From the NCBI GenBank assembly GCA_964007475.1, contig OZ023273.1:26275557-26339556 (forward strand): a stretch of DNA of 64,000 nucleotides. The letters run 5' to 3'. Source of the DNA: Hybos culiciformis (lineage: Eukaryota > Arthropoda > Insecta > Diptera > Hybotidae). Position 1 is the stretch's first letter, and each line of letters opens with the position of its first letter. Below, in pieces: positions 48,085-61,478 of the stretch. The position numbers were made by a program, and so were the translations under genes. The notes beneath the pieces are model-generated. The model was not told where the DNA came from and did not search any database. It saw only the letters and a list, made by a program, of their open reading frames with translations.

Positions 48085-51000
48085 TTAATGTTTTTTATTT
48101 AATGTTAAATTATAAATTTGCTGTGCTATAACTGATAATTCAACATCTATTGGTTTTGTATCATCATAAAGTGATGGTGCTTCACATAAAATTGCAAATG
48201 TTCCAACGATAGAGGCAAATGTAAACAACCATAAAAATAATCTATCCAAAACCATAGCAACAAAACCCCAATCTTGATCTTCCTGTATCATTAAATTGAA
48301 AATTATAAGAAAATTTGAAATTAATATAAAATATTATTTATATAAATAATAAAAGATTGATACGAAGATCTTAAAGTGTAAAGTGGTCTATTACTGTCAT
48401 ATTCTTCCGAAATACTCAATTAACTTGTATGATGTTGAAAAAATAATTCAACGTTATTATTTAATTATGAATATATGATTTTAGTAAGGCCTAGCAAAAA
48501 GATTCATACATTTTCTGCTGTATCTTTAAGCTTAATCTTTATTACATTGAAAACTTAAAGAATTTAAAAAAAATTCTAGATTTAATATTGCAAAGCAAAA
48601 CTATTATAAATAATTCTGTCAAGAATTTCAAAAAAAAAAAAAAAAAAAAAGCTTAGATATAGATTTTAGAGATCACATCCATGTTACATATACATATACA
48701 TATGTGCTCCAATAGTCCAAATATCTTGTCAATATTGAAAACAAAAATATTATTTGGGTTCTTTGTAATATTTTTTTTTTACTTTAGGATTAGAATTAAT
48801 GTTTGTTGTTTTTGAAATAAAAATAATGTTAAAATATTTTTTTAAAAGGTATTTTTTTAAATTGAAATGTTCTACATTTATGATGTAAAAATTTTGTAAT
48901 TTTGTAGTTTTTTTTTTATGAATGGTATTTTTTGTATTAAAAAAAAAAAATTCTATTTTTCATTTAATTTTCCATAAAAATAACATTTTTTTTTTCTTCT
49001 CGTAATGATGAAAGAAACATAAAAAATATTTTCTAGTCACGTTTAGTTTTTCTATCATACGTTTTCTCATTATAAGAGGAAAATTGGAAATTATTCGAAA
49101 AAAAAAACAAAAAAATAAAATCCTTTTAGGAATTTAATACAAAATTGTTTTAAGTTTCACTTTTGTTTTAAAAATGTTATTTTAAGGAAGAGACTGTTTC
49201 GAAAAAAATAGGTTCGGAAAAGGAATTATATAATGTTATATCACGCTTGTTGGATTCTTGATAAAGTTTGAATACCACTATTGAGTTGAAGTCCAAAAGT
49301 CTCTGCTGAAGAGAATTTGATCTCGCGAGAAAAAATATTCTGATCCGTTTTAAATTGCCGTTCTATAACTAGAATTTGCAAAAAAGTCTTTTGTTTCATA
49401 AAAATAATGCAAATAATTTTTAAAAATGGTCAGATAGATTTGCTTAGCAAAAACCAAAATGAGGATTCATTTATTTTTGTTTATATACTTTTCGTACATA
49501 AAAAAAATCTAATTATATATAAAAGTTAGTAAAAAAAAAACATTGTTTACAAATAGAAAATATTTTGCAACAATCATAAAATCTTAAGATCTAGCCATAA
49601 AATTAATATTGAACATTCCTATAACCATCAATAATGAATATGAGAAATATTTCTCTTCTATCCTTACCGCATTAAATTCATCCTGACGTTGCATATGATG
49701 TTGAATAAACATAACATTGTGAATGGCTTTTTCCAATTCAAATGGATACTTTTTACGTCCAACATCACTTAAAGATTCATCTAATCCAGATAAAACTGAC
49801 GGTAAACCGTTGTAACCACTTAGAGCACCTAATCCACCACCAAGAGCACCAACTAAACCACTGAATCTAATGAGAAAAAAATAAGGAAACGTAAGAAAAA
49901 GTGTAAACTATTTTGCCGCGAGACATTAAAAATGGGTTATTTCTTTAAGTAATTCTCAATATAAAAATAATTCTTTAAGTAATTTAAATTAACCATAGCA
50001 AAATAGAGAATTATAGAGATTTAATGGCTTGAACTGGAAATTTATGGAGTCATCATAAAAAATGAATGATGATTATTACCTGTTTGTTGCACTTGTTGCA
50101 TGCATTCCATTACAACCACCCCTACCAATTTGCATTCGACGTATTGAATCTGGACTTGAGCCGCCACTATTCATTTGCATCTCAGCAACCAATGCTTGAC
50201 CAAATTTACTTTTACTTATATTTTTGCCATAATTAATTTTATTAGCTGCTAAATCACGAAGCAAATCTTTTGGGACTCGCATTAACAATAATTTCGGTAA
50301 ACGTTTAATGAAAAATCTTCTTACCCATGGTGCCATTTTATGTGTACTTGGCTTTCGATAGTGCACATTTAATATAATGATTGTTATCAGTACACTAAGA
50401 CCAACTAATAACATGGTAAATAGCAAATATTTTCCTAATAGTGGAAGCGCCAGCGATGTGCTTGGTATAATTTCAGATATTAGCAAGAAAAACATTGTTT
50501 GCGACAACAAAATGCTAATACATAATGCGATTTTTTCACCAGAATCAGCTGGTAAATAAAATACTAGAACGGATAAATACGATATACCAACACAGGGTAT
50601 AATTAAATTGACAGTGTAGAATAATGTTTTACGCCGAAGAGTTATATTGAAAAATATATCTGTTGAAAAAATAAAAACATAATTAGTATATAAAATATAA
50701 TATAAATAAGTAAGAATTTTTTATTTAATTTTATAAATGTTAACGAGCTACAACAAAAATTACAAAATTACTTGTTTAAATATTTTTTTTTTGTATTAAA
50801 ACCTGTATACACAAGACTTGTATAACAACGTACAACGTAGAACAACAAAATAATATGCATTTTAGAAGTCCACCCAATTATAATTTTGTTAACAGATTTA
50901 AAATTTTGTATTATGTATATGTAATAAGCTCTCGTATAATTCTACTTGATTGGTATTTTATTTCGGGTAGAGAACTATTTTGACAACAAGTGTTATTTCA

Positions 51001-54000
51001 AGAGAATTATCTTATAAACTTTTTCAAGGCTTAAAATATTTGAAACATTATTTTAAGTGTCTATTCATTAGGCTAATTTGACAAAATAAATTCAATCAAT
51101 ATAGAAAAATCAAGACACCAGAAACTTTTTTTTGTAAATGTAACATACACAATAAATTATTATAGAGAAAACAATTCCTTCTAAAACTAATTTTATATTC
51201 CGGTTTTAATATATTATATGTATGTATATTTAATTATTTTTCGTTCTGTTGGAAAAGGTCTCTAGAACAAAATGTATCGAATTCTGGGTGTTCACTTTTG
51301 TTATTCTTAGAGCAATAAAATTCTATAATACTTTGTAAACGAGATAAAGTTTTTTTTTTGTTTCCATCAAATTAAATTTCAGTTCATAAAAGATAATATT
51401 TACTATTTTTGTTTTGCTACAGAATTTATTACTATGGTTGAAGTTCTGTAGTCGTAAATTGAACTTTTAAAGAGAAAAGTTTTAAAATTATATGAGATAA
51501 TAATATAAAATCTTGATAATAATTAGTAGGTATACCTAGAAAATACAAAAAATAAAATACTTTATAACAATTAAACGTACTTGTGTATATTGTGCTTGTA
51601 CACAGAACATAAACTTTAATAAAATTAATTAGGTTTTTAATGAAATAAATATACCTGGATATGGTTCAGCGCAACATGGATAATATTTTTCATGTCTTTC
51701 AGCTGGAACATTCAATATATCCCATTCAACACTTGGATAATATTCACGTAAATCTATACCAAGTTCAACTTTATTATCTTTGTCGTTCTTTTGATTGATG
51801 TGCTTTAAATCGATCTAGTATTTAAAACAAAATATATATAATCAACTCAAATGCAATATTTTTGTTACAAAAAGTGAAAATTTTGTCGAGTACTACAAAA
51901 AATTGGAATTTCAACAGGAACGAAATGCATTCGGCATAATTATTACTGCTAAATTATTCTCTGACAATAATACGAGAATATTCCGTTAAATAATACTTAT
52001 AATTATAACTATTAACATATTGAAAATTTATATAATTATTCTATTTTAGTTTCGTAATTTGACAAAAATTTAAAACCGCGTTATTCATTATTAATTTTTA
52101 TCAACAAAGGAATAAACTTGTGTGTTTAAAACTATATAGCGATAACCTTTAAATATTGTTAAGTATTAATGTTACACAGTACATATATATAACAAATCTA
52201 AAATAATTCAGGAAATATTTGTTTTTACAACTATGAATAGGCCCAAAATTTCATTCAAGTTAAAAACGAAAAAGTTTTTATTTTCTTTAAGTTTTAAAAT
52301 CTTCTTGTAATTATGCCTCACTTCTCACATTATTGATGATTTTTAAAACATTTTTGTTATTCCCTAAAAATTCTTGACAAATGTGCCGATTTATTAAAAA
52401 TGACAGCTTCATTATTATATTAAAAATAAATAAACAGAAATATTATATTGGTGTGAAGGGTGGTCCATTTGAAATTAAAAACAAAAAAAATAAAATAGAA
52501 TGTAGGCCGTAATAAAAAACGAAAATTTTAATTTGTAAACAACCAACGTCTAATGTAGGTTGATGATTGATAGAAGTTCGTATATTATGTGATAATTTCG
52601 TTATTGGAAAAATGAATATTAAATAAAAATTTAAGTTTCCCACTATAATGGATTGTAGAACATACATATATGGTCCGCATTTCGCAATTTGGTATGAATT
52701 GGAAGCAAAATCTCAAAATGTGTACATTTTGATTTTGGATTGGCCCAATAAGATTTATTTTTTAAAAATGTAGCATTTTTGGCATTCTCAAATCAGTATA
52801 ACGTTAACTTTATGTATTTTGTTCTGATCTCAGATCTGGACTAAAATAGAGGACATTAGTGATATTTTTTAAAGAATAAAGATAAAATTTTAGATAATTT
52901 TTAAAGGGGTAATAATTTTTTGAGTCCTCAGTTAATTTAATCGAAAAATGAGTTACATTTTCTTAAGATTTAGAGAGTCTTAAGGAAATGTAACGAATAT
53001 CTTTCGATTAAATTAACCATATAGACTTACGAAAATATTGATTGAGACCGCACACAAAAGATTATTAAACATTCTTGATCATTTATTTGCCTTGAAAAAC
53101 GTATCTCTAAATTCTCTGTGCTATTCCTAACTAGGCAGCTATTCTAAATAACTATGTTAGATACATATACATATAATATATGATATTTTCTATTCTGATG
53201 CTATTCTAAATTTTATAGATAGGTAGGTGGGTACTTATTTACAAAATTAATAAGAAAAGTTTTACGGAACAAAAAGAAAATAATAATAATAAAATTTTTA
53301 GAAAGTAAATTTCACATGAATGCGTCTTTATAGGCAATTTTCTCTTAATAAAAAAAACATTCATGTGGAAAAAATAGAAAATAAAAAATTATCACCGAAA
53401 AGTGAAAAAAGATGGAAAAAATAAGTAAAAAATTAAAAAAACTTTATCAATATTTTTCTAAAATAATAAGAGAAACAAAAAAAAAGAAACAAAATAGAAG
53501 AATTTTAGTATCATTATTATTAGATTATTCAAGCCCCTATTAACTTTGAATTAGGGAACAAAAAAAATTCTAAAATATTTCGTTTTTTGTTACTACGTCA
53601 ATGCGAAAACAGCACCTGCAGTGAATTGGAACAAATATTTTTCCTTTATATACGTTCATTATTTTTATTACTTCTTTTTTTCAAATATTCAATATAAATT
53701 AGCTTATTATAAGATTATCAAATATATACAAGACTCAAAAAAACAAAAACTATTGTGTTACTAATAAAAATTAATAAGCTGACTAAAAAGTCTTGGAAAA
53801 AGGACCAGCTCAGTTAAAAATCTATGAAAAATATAAAATAACCTCAGAAATGAAGTATGGGTCAAGTTTTGAAATTTCGGTTTACGATACTTTCTGAAAA
53901 AATTCTTCGTAAAAAAAAAAAAACAAATCGACATTTTTGTTCAAACCCTTTTTCAGTTCCCAGTCGCAATTCTTGGTTTCGAACCTTACTTCAAATCGTC

Positions 54001-56762
54001 TTCTATCGAGCCACATAATAATATTCATCAGAATCCACTAAGACTTTTAAAAAGTTTCAATTATATTAATTTTACATGAATATAATAATGACCCTTGGAT
54101 GGTTGAGAGGTTCTTAGTCCGGAGAATCTGGTAGTTATAAGAATTTTATTGTGGGACGAACTGAAACGGGCTAAAAGAGTACTATAGAACTCTATAGCGC
54201 AGTGTTCCATCATCCAAAAATATTAGAAAACACTGGATTACATTATTTGTCCACTTAATTTTTAATTTTCATATTAATTTCAATAAATTTAATTTTATTT
54301 AATAAACAATTAAAAATGTCAGTGATTAGAAAATTAATTTGAACATTTTTTTATTCTCTGAAAAAATAATGTAAAAACAAAATACAATAATTTTGGTGTT
54401 TATGTTCTTGAATTAAAATTGAAATTGAGAATTTGTTTCTAATTTGCATATGAATCAATTTTTAAAATTTAAATTGAAGTATAATTTGCATATAATTTTA
54501 TATACCGACATTAAATGTACGTGTAATAAATTATGTATATCGCAAAAATTAATGCTTAGAACGAATTTCAATTTAATGGCAAAAATTTACAAAATTGAAC
54601 TTATCCCTAATCTAACATACCAAATATTATGTATTAAACTTTAGGTAATTACATAAAACCTATACTTGAAAATAAAAATTATCGAAAACTTAAACACCAA
54701 ATTTCATAATCATATGAATTAAAAACATAAAATATTTGCTGATAATAATAAACATTTTATTATTGTGTTGTCGGAGGAGAATATTAATGATATTTCAAAT
54801 ATTCAATATAACTTCCAAATGCATGTGGATGTAATTTTGTTGATTAAGATATATAGCTTGAACAAAATATCTATACAATTCATTATGTAAAAAATATGAA
54901 TGCATTTACCATCTACATATTTGTAAAATATTATATATACCTGATCACCATCATATGTCCATGAGCCGAATTTCATAAAACATGTTTGCTGATCAAATGG
55001 AAAATATCTAACATCAATTTCACATGATGATTTAAAAATAGCTGGCGGTGTCCAAACAACTTTTCCGGTATAATGCAAAATTGCTTTGGTTAATGTGGTT
55101 ACTACATATTCACCATCAGCACTAAATTGTTTTTTTTTGTTCACACAAAAAATAAAAATAAAAATTTACAAGGAAAATAATTATATTACATAGTAAGCAA
55201 TTATCAAAAAAAAATTATTTAAAAAAAAAAAAACAATTTTAAATTTCTATTGAAATTTGTTTTAACAGAGCTTGATGAAAAAAATCTGCATAGTTCAATT
55301 AGGGATTTAAGGATGTTGTTAATTAATTAGGATACATAAATCCAAAACTATATTTTATAATTGAAAAATTTAAGTCGTACATTTTATCCCTATATTCTGC
55401 TTTAATGTGTTATATAATGTATTAATAAAAATTTCGTTTATATATTGCAGCAGTACAAGCAAAAGGAAATTGTGTATCAAATTTTATACTTAATTTTTGG
55501 AAATAGACTTGTAGACCCTACAAGTTCTGATTTAGAAATAAGTTCTTTTTATAGTAGCGCGATATAAAAACTTTTGCCTATTTATTGCGGTTCAGTAAAT
55601 AATATTTTTTAGACTCTTTTTTACATCAATAATTATTACATTTAGTTGTTTAGTCATAGATGGGTATATCTTACGTCTATTCACTAATATTTTGAGGTAA
55701 AACTACATTAACAAAAACCGCAAAATAATTTGGTGTTTTTTTTTAAACTACATTTTACATAATTATTTCATATTAATATTTAGCACTATTACTACATAAT
55801 TAGTTACATTAAAAAAGCTTTCCGAATTCACTTAGTTATTAATTTATAAAAGAAATTAAAAATTCATTATATCTAGCTGTTTTGTTGTCAAAGGTAACAT
55901 ACATTAGAATTAAAATTTTCTTAGTCATATTGCACAAATGTATGAAGTTCTTTCCAAATAAGTGAACTATTGATTTTTTTCTGTGAAACATGCGATTTAA
56001 TATTTCTATTATAATTTTAAGGTTTTTTCCTTGTTTTAATACAGTGTAATTTAAAATAGTTACTAACTTGTTATAAAGTACAATATCTGGTAACCAAATA
56101 TGTTCAGATGGAACATAAAGTTCTGTCACACCACCATATTCAGATGGATCCCATTTGAATTTATGATCTTGCCATTCCTAAAAATTAAGAAATTAATAAA
56201 AAAATTAATTTTAGTTACAAATAATAACGATTACTACAGTCTACTACAGTATAAAAGAGTGAAAAAAAAATTATAATTTTTGGTGCTTTGTTTTGAAACT
56301 GATTTCAAGCTTCATAATAAAAGAAATTTGATAATATGTTAAATAATATGATAATCAAAAATTATAATATATTTTATAGTCAATTTAATTTGCATTAAAA
56401 TTAATTGATAGTAATTTTTACATAAAACTGTCAGTCAAGTATGTATAAATTTAATATTTAAATATAAAAAAAAAATCCATTATTATGTAATTAATTATAA
56501 TAATTAAACTGTTAAAATGTATACGTTTTGGACATACATTAAGTGCACATTGGTAATTTTAAAAGTGTAAAAGTGTTCATGAATTTATGTATAAGAATTT
56601 TCAAATTAAAAAATGTATGTATTTATACCTATATGACAGAGATAAGTTAATTATATTAAATTATGCATTTTAAAGAGTATTTTATACAAATGAAATAAAC
56701 TTAAATTATATACTTACATGCTCCAACCATACGTTTGTTGTTAAAATTTGATCTTTTAAATT
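48085..56762 (-). CDS. nAChRalpha1: Nicotinic acetylcholine receptor subunit alpha1, 3' seven coding exons (N-terminus missing)
   Basis: Exons, 5' to 3': 56762-56718, 56177-56068, 55121-54941, 51814-51655, 50659-50080, 49866-49668, 48282-48085. All are GT-AG and phase-compatible, giving 490 residues plus stop. This is a cys-loop ligand-gated cation channel subunit of the synaptic membrane. Fragment numbering: loop A HIWLPD 41-46; Cys-loop C85 to C99 (13 residues between); loop B WTYDG 106-110; loop C vicinal C159-C160 (YYPCC), which defines an alpha subunit; M1 about 177-200; M2 about 206-230 ([20 protein letters not shown]); M3 about 240-264; M4 about 440-458; C-terminus ending near [10 protein letters not shown]. 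The long M3-M4 loop carries [24 protein letters not shown] and [13 protein letters not shown], matching insect alpha1 (Drosophila Dalpha1/ALS class). The 45-bp and 110-bp exons match the usual receptor exon pattern. Missing are the signal peptide and roughly 75 N-terminal residues, expected further upstream. Confidence 0.96.
51815..54940 (-). other. 3.1-kb intron of the nAChR alpha1 gene
   Basis: Lies between the exon ending in WTYDGDQ and the exon beginning IDLKHI. It contains an 87-bp hairpin (52,931-53,017) and a GC-richer patch at about 53,930-54,240 without recognisable ends. The small frames at 52,443-52,667 and 54,444-54,644 show no recognisable content. Confidence 0.8.
52931..53017. 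repeat. Intronic hairpin with about 40-bp arms
   Basis: GTTAATTTAATCGAAAAATG...TTCTTAAGATT pairs with its near-perfect inverse ending at 53,017 (GATTAAATTAAC). It has about five mismatches, a two-base bulge, and a very short TAGAG loop. The size is in the range of an insect pre-miRNA, but the loop is short and the stem unusually regular, so a tiny foldback transposon remnant is as likely. Confidence 0.6.
55122..56067 (-). other. 0.95-kb intron of the nAChR alpha1 gene
   Basis: Separates the loop A exon (ending LYN) from the exon starting [11 protein letters not shown]-rich with no internal gene. The apparent frame continuing past 56,068 (to 55,839) is intron read-through. Confidence 0.8.
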
Positions 56763-59700
56763 CTGAAACAATTAAAATTATAATAATTATTATTTTTATT
56801 TTAATTTGGAAACTTAATGTGTTTTCTTTTATTACAATTTTACAAAATTTATTAAGACAACGAGTCTTGATCCAAGTAAAATCTAAAGAATTTTGTTCTT
56901 TTTACTTGAAAATTAGAAAATTTCAAGTTTCACGTCAGAGTCAATGAATTAAAGAGGAATAAATTTTTAAAATATTTATTCTTATATAAAACTCTTTCTT
57001 TTTGGATTTTCAAAAAATTTCCTCACAATTTATATATTTATGGTCAGTATTCCTTCAGAATTAATATATTCTTCGTAATTTTAAACGCTTTTGGGTGTTT
57101 CAACTACTTATATATAAAATTATCAATAATCATTGGCCCGTTGGGCATTAAAAAACCACAAAAGATTAATAATGAAATTTTTATGTTTTTAAATTTGATA
57201 CCTATAATCTTTATTAAAGAACTTTTGTTCGACATATTAATTATTGTTATGTTAATAAAAGAAATATTTGTTCAAAATATGAAATTATATAGAAAATATA
57301 TAATATTGAATATACATTATAAACAGAAAATTCTTTTAAATTAAGTATATTATATTTAATAAAATAATATTGTAAAAACATTATTTTCTCTTTGATTATA
57401 AATTTTTTCGGTTTTTTTATCAATTTATTTACTCTTTTATATTTGAATATTCCTTTGATTAGGTTTGTAAATACAAATTTTTAAATCATCATTAAATTTT
57501 TTGTTTGATTTTTGTTTGAATTTCCTTTAGAATAAAATTTATTAAGTAGAAATAGAATACATTATACACATAATATATATGTATCTGTGATCACAAGGCA
57601 TAATCGCTTAAGCCATTTTTTTTGGGAGAGATGTTTAAAGATTTTTAACAATATTTGAAAAAATATATAATGAATGACAATGCAGTACAATTCGCATTTC
57701 CAACATTTTTTTAAAATGTACGATTAGATTTCTTAAAGTATTGTAAAAAATAAATAAATAAATTATATTAAAACTCAAATTGTATTAATTAAAGTAGTTG
57801 CAATGCAGCAAGACAGGAACTTGCTTTAGGCTTTGCACTTAATGTTCTATAATTTTACAAATCTTTGTTGTATAATTTTACCACTCACTAAAGCTAGTAT
57901 GTTTTCAAAATGTGGAAGCTTTATTTTAAAGCTGGAACGATAAAAGAAGTATCCTAGTATGTATATAGCTCTACGGAAATCATAAAATCATAATAGCATA
58001 GTTCAACATAAGCCATTGTGCATTTTGATCACAGAAATAATATAATATATTATTTTAGAACATACATTAATAAGTTTGATTATGCATAGAATATGATTCT
58101 CTAAATAAGCTCTTTAATTTTAAATTCTTTTAGTGGTTAAAAAATCAATGAGAAGTGCATTAAGCAATATAAGAGAAAATTTTCGAAGATTTTAAAAGAT
58201 ATTTAATACGACAGCACTCAGTCAGATTAATATTGAAAATTTCTTGTTGCATATTATTTCCTGTACATACATAATATGAATTTTTGAATTTTTATTAAAA
58301 TTTTTGTTACAAAATCGTTAGAAGGTAAAATTAGTTATTTATATATAATATAATTTTATGTGCTTTAAATGGGATAATTAAAAACACTTTGAGTGTTAAT
58401 GGAAGAATTGATTTCGAATTTTTTTTAGCTGGTTTTCCATCAAAAATAAAAAAGTGTTCTAATTTTCGGCCTGTCGATCAATGCTAAAATATGGTTAAGC
58501 TAAAGTAAGCTAAAATTCCGAAGGTCGTAGCTAGGAATTTCTGAACCGGACAAAGGTGGTTGGATAGATTTCGATTAAATTAAATGGGTTGTGAAAGAAC
58601 ATGGATTGTTGGAACTGGAAATGTTAAGTCCTCTATGGCGTTATAGAACTAGGAATGGGGACTAGAAAAAGATTTTCATCAATATCGATGAAAAAGTGCA
58701 TTTAGACGTAAACGTACACAGTCTTAAAAAAAATTTAAGCACGAAAGTGTTTCAAATAGAAATGTGAAAACTCACAATTGTAAAACGGTCGTAATAACAT
58801 TGCTAATGCCGTATTTACATTAAAAAAAAAAAACAAATAATTTAGTTTTGTTTCAGTTTCAATTACTCAAAAGGGTTAAATTTTATTAATAATAAGTTTA
58901 ATTACTAAAGTGTAATTATTAAAATATTCTAATGAAAAGTAAAATTAAAAGACGATATTAGTTTAATGTTAAAATTTGCTTCACTTATGACTATAATTTT
59001 CTGTGTGTGGTATTAAATATAAAATTTATGGTGCAAGTTTCTAAAGTGTCAATATAATTTAAAGAATTGATTATTTCCGTAATATTATATCCGGAAATTT
59101 AATTTAATAAACTAATTTTAAAGGACTTTCTTATTTACCAAATATTCACAATATAAAGACATAAAATATTTCGGAAATTTATTTTAAAATAAAAATAATT
59201 TATTTTCATGTTTAATTAAAAGACGAAGAAAATTATAGCTTTTTATATGGGTAGATTGTAGGTGTATGCTTTTATTAAAAATTTTGAAAGATTTCATCTT
59301 GATTCCTTAAAAAAGATAGTTCATTAATAAAATCACAAATTTAGTATACAAGCCTGTCTATATTATCAAGGCTCGTTGCTGTTGCATTTTTATTTAAGAT
59401 TTGAAATCGTTTTGGGTTCTAACAACTTATTAAAGGTAGAAGCATTTACAAGTAAAAATTATAAAAAAATATTTATTTGATGATTTGAAAATTGTAACAT
59501 TACTATTGGGGATCATGATATCCGTTTAGTTTTATTGATTGGGTAAAACCAAATTAAATATTTTTATTTCAATTATTTTCATTATTTTATATATTTTTTT
59601 CCTATATTTTTAGGTAGGCTCAACGAAAGCTTTTTGTTGTTTTTTTATTTTATTCAAACGATTTTAGAATTTTCAATGAATAATTTATAATTTTAATGAA

Positions 59701-59937
59701 CAATTTCGAATAAAATAAAACCGTTTAGAGATATTTAAGGTTAAATTTTTATTAAATTAAAATATAACATGTAAAATTTATTAAATATTTTTTTTTTGAA
59801 CATACATTTTGAATTTAAATACAAAAAATATATAAATAATGTGGTTACATAATATGTGGTTATATATAATTACAATTGTTCAATATTTTCCAATATTTCT
59901 ATAAAGATAATTGAATTGAATTGAAAATTGATTACAT

Positions 59938-60167
59938 GGTACCATAGATTAAGAATACAGAAAGATGTATAGCTTAATACAAAATTTTTTCAGTCTTTTT
60001 TGGTATTTTTATGTGAAGGTGTTAGTAAAACTAAATAAAATTCTTTTCATATATTGATAATTATCACCTATTTTATTTTGTTTTACTAACACATTCACAT
60101 GAAAATACCAAAAATAATGTCGTATGAAGCTAAGAATCTATTTTATATTCTTAATCTATGATGGTAC
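59938..60167. mobile_element. Foldback MITE, about 230 bp
   Basis: Inverted arms: GGTACCATAGATTAAGAATA at the left against ATTCTTAATCTATGATGGTA at the right. Symmetry continues through GGTATTTTTATGTGAAGGTG and its inverse CACATTCACATGAAAATACC. The loop region around ATATTGATAATTATCACC is itself palindromic. A partial inverted copy lies at 7,669-7,817. No coding capacity; the superfamily is unknown. Confidence 0.8.
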
Positions 60168-60844
60168 TTAGTTATGGTACATTTTTAAGATACTTTTGAC
60201 TTTGAGAAAAATTTACATTCATTGTAATGAATTTTTAAATATAAAAATTAGATTTGACATTCGATCAAATTAATTTTTTTAAGAACAATTCAAAATAATG
60301 AAAAAATGAAATCAAAATTTCATATTATATTAATTATAATATTAAGAGGTTTAATTTTAAAGATTACTTTCAAATTCATTCAAAAATTAGGGAAATTTTT
60401 CAATCTTGATTACAATATTGTAATGTTGCATAATAGCTATTTAAGATAATTACGGAAAACATAAAAAGCAATTTCCTAACTCATTTGATCAATGACTAAC
60501 TAACTACACTAATTTAGTTTTCTTTTTTTTTTTTATAAATTCGATGAAAGATGATTAAGCATATACTAATACCCATAATATTTTTCAATATTTTACATAG
60601 TTTTTGTTATCTATAAAAAGTTTCTACTTCTCATCTAATTATAATAATAATATGATTTTTTTTCTGATCCTCCTATGTACTTTATAGAAAATATAAAAAT
60701 ATAAAAAAGCAATAATTATAGAAGAAAGTATAAAAACAATCATTATTATAATAATAATAATTCTCATTTTTCAGTATTTTTAAAATGAACAAAATATTTA
60801 ACTTAAAAAAATTTATGGTAAGTATATATAATTTTTGTTGTTAT

Positions 60845-60960
60845 CCCCAATAATTATAATCATAATAATAATAAGGATAACAGGGATAATAAGGGTATCT
60901 ATAATAAGAACCTTAGTAACCGTTCCAATATTCATAGAAATTTATTCTTTTATTAATATC
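60845..60960 (-). pseudogene. Tyr-rich short frame interrupted by a stop, uncertain
   Basis: On the minus strand one frame reads FYEYWNGY, a stop, then GSYYRYPYYPCYPYYYYDYN and WG before the next stop. Tyr/Pro/Gly-rich short secreted peptides of this kind exist in insects, so this may be a broken gene or a 3' exon. The DNA is also close to a degenerate TAT/ATT microsatellite, which would give poly-Tyr by chance. Confidence 0.2.
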
Positions 60961-61434
60961 TTTGTCAATTGCAATTTCTCGTTTTCCAATATTTGTTTGT
61001 TATAATATTTTTAACATTATCATCGTCATCATCACTAGAATCATTTTCACTATCATTATCACCACCATCATTACATCATTCCTTTTTTTTATTATTAAGT
61101 CGGAAACTGAATTTTGATGAATTTTTTTAATTGTTGTTAGTATAGGATGATAAATAGATAATATGGTCAGTGTAAAGGAATTATATAACAAAAAAAACTC
61201 TTCAAATTAGTAAAAATGACAAAAAGATAAATGGACGAATTATTAAAATATTTAATATTTAATATTGGAGTTAAAGCAAAGATATAATAAAATTTTAGTA
61301 CTTAAATATGAATAATATTCTGAATTATCAATTTATAATGTTTCGAATTTAAATTACATTTTTTATAGAAAATTAAAATGAAAATTATATTGTTCTATTA
61401 TTGACTTTGTAGAATGAATTTTTCATATTCGTAG

Positions 61435-61478
61435 TTGTTTCAAATAACATTCGCACTTGTTTCAAATGACATTCGGAC
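61435..61478. repeat. 22-bp direct tandem duplication
   Basis: TTGTTTCAAATAACATTCGC followed by AC, and TTGTTTCAAATGACATTCGG followed by AC, lie adjacent with two differences. Confidence 0.8.

Noticed and set aside
50377..50559. Plus-strand 60-codon ORF
   Set aside because: Antisense shadow of the nAChR M2-M3 exon.
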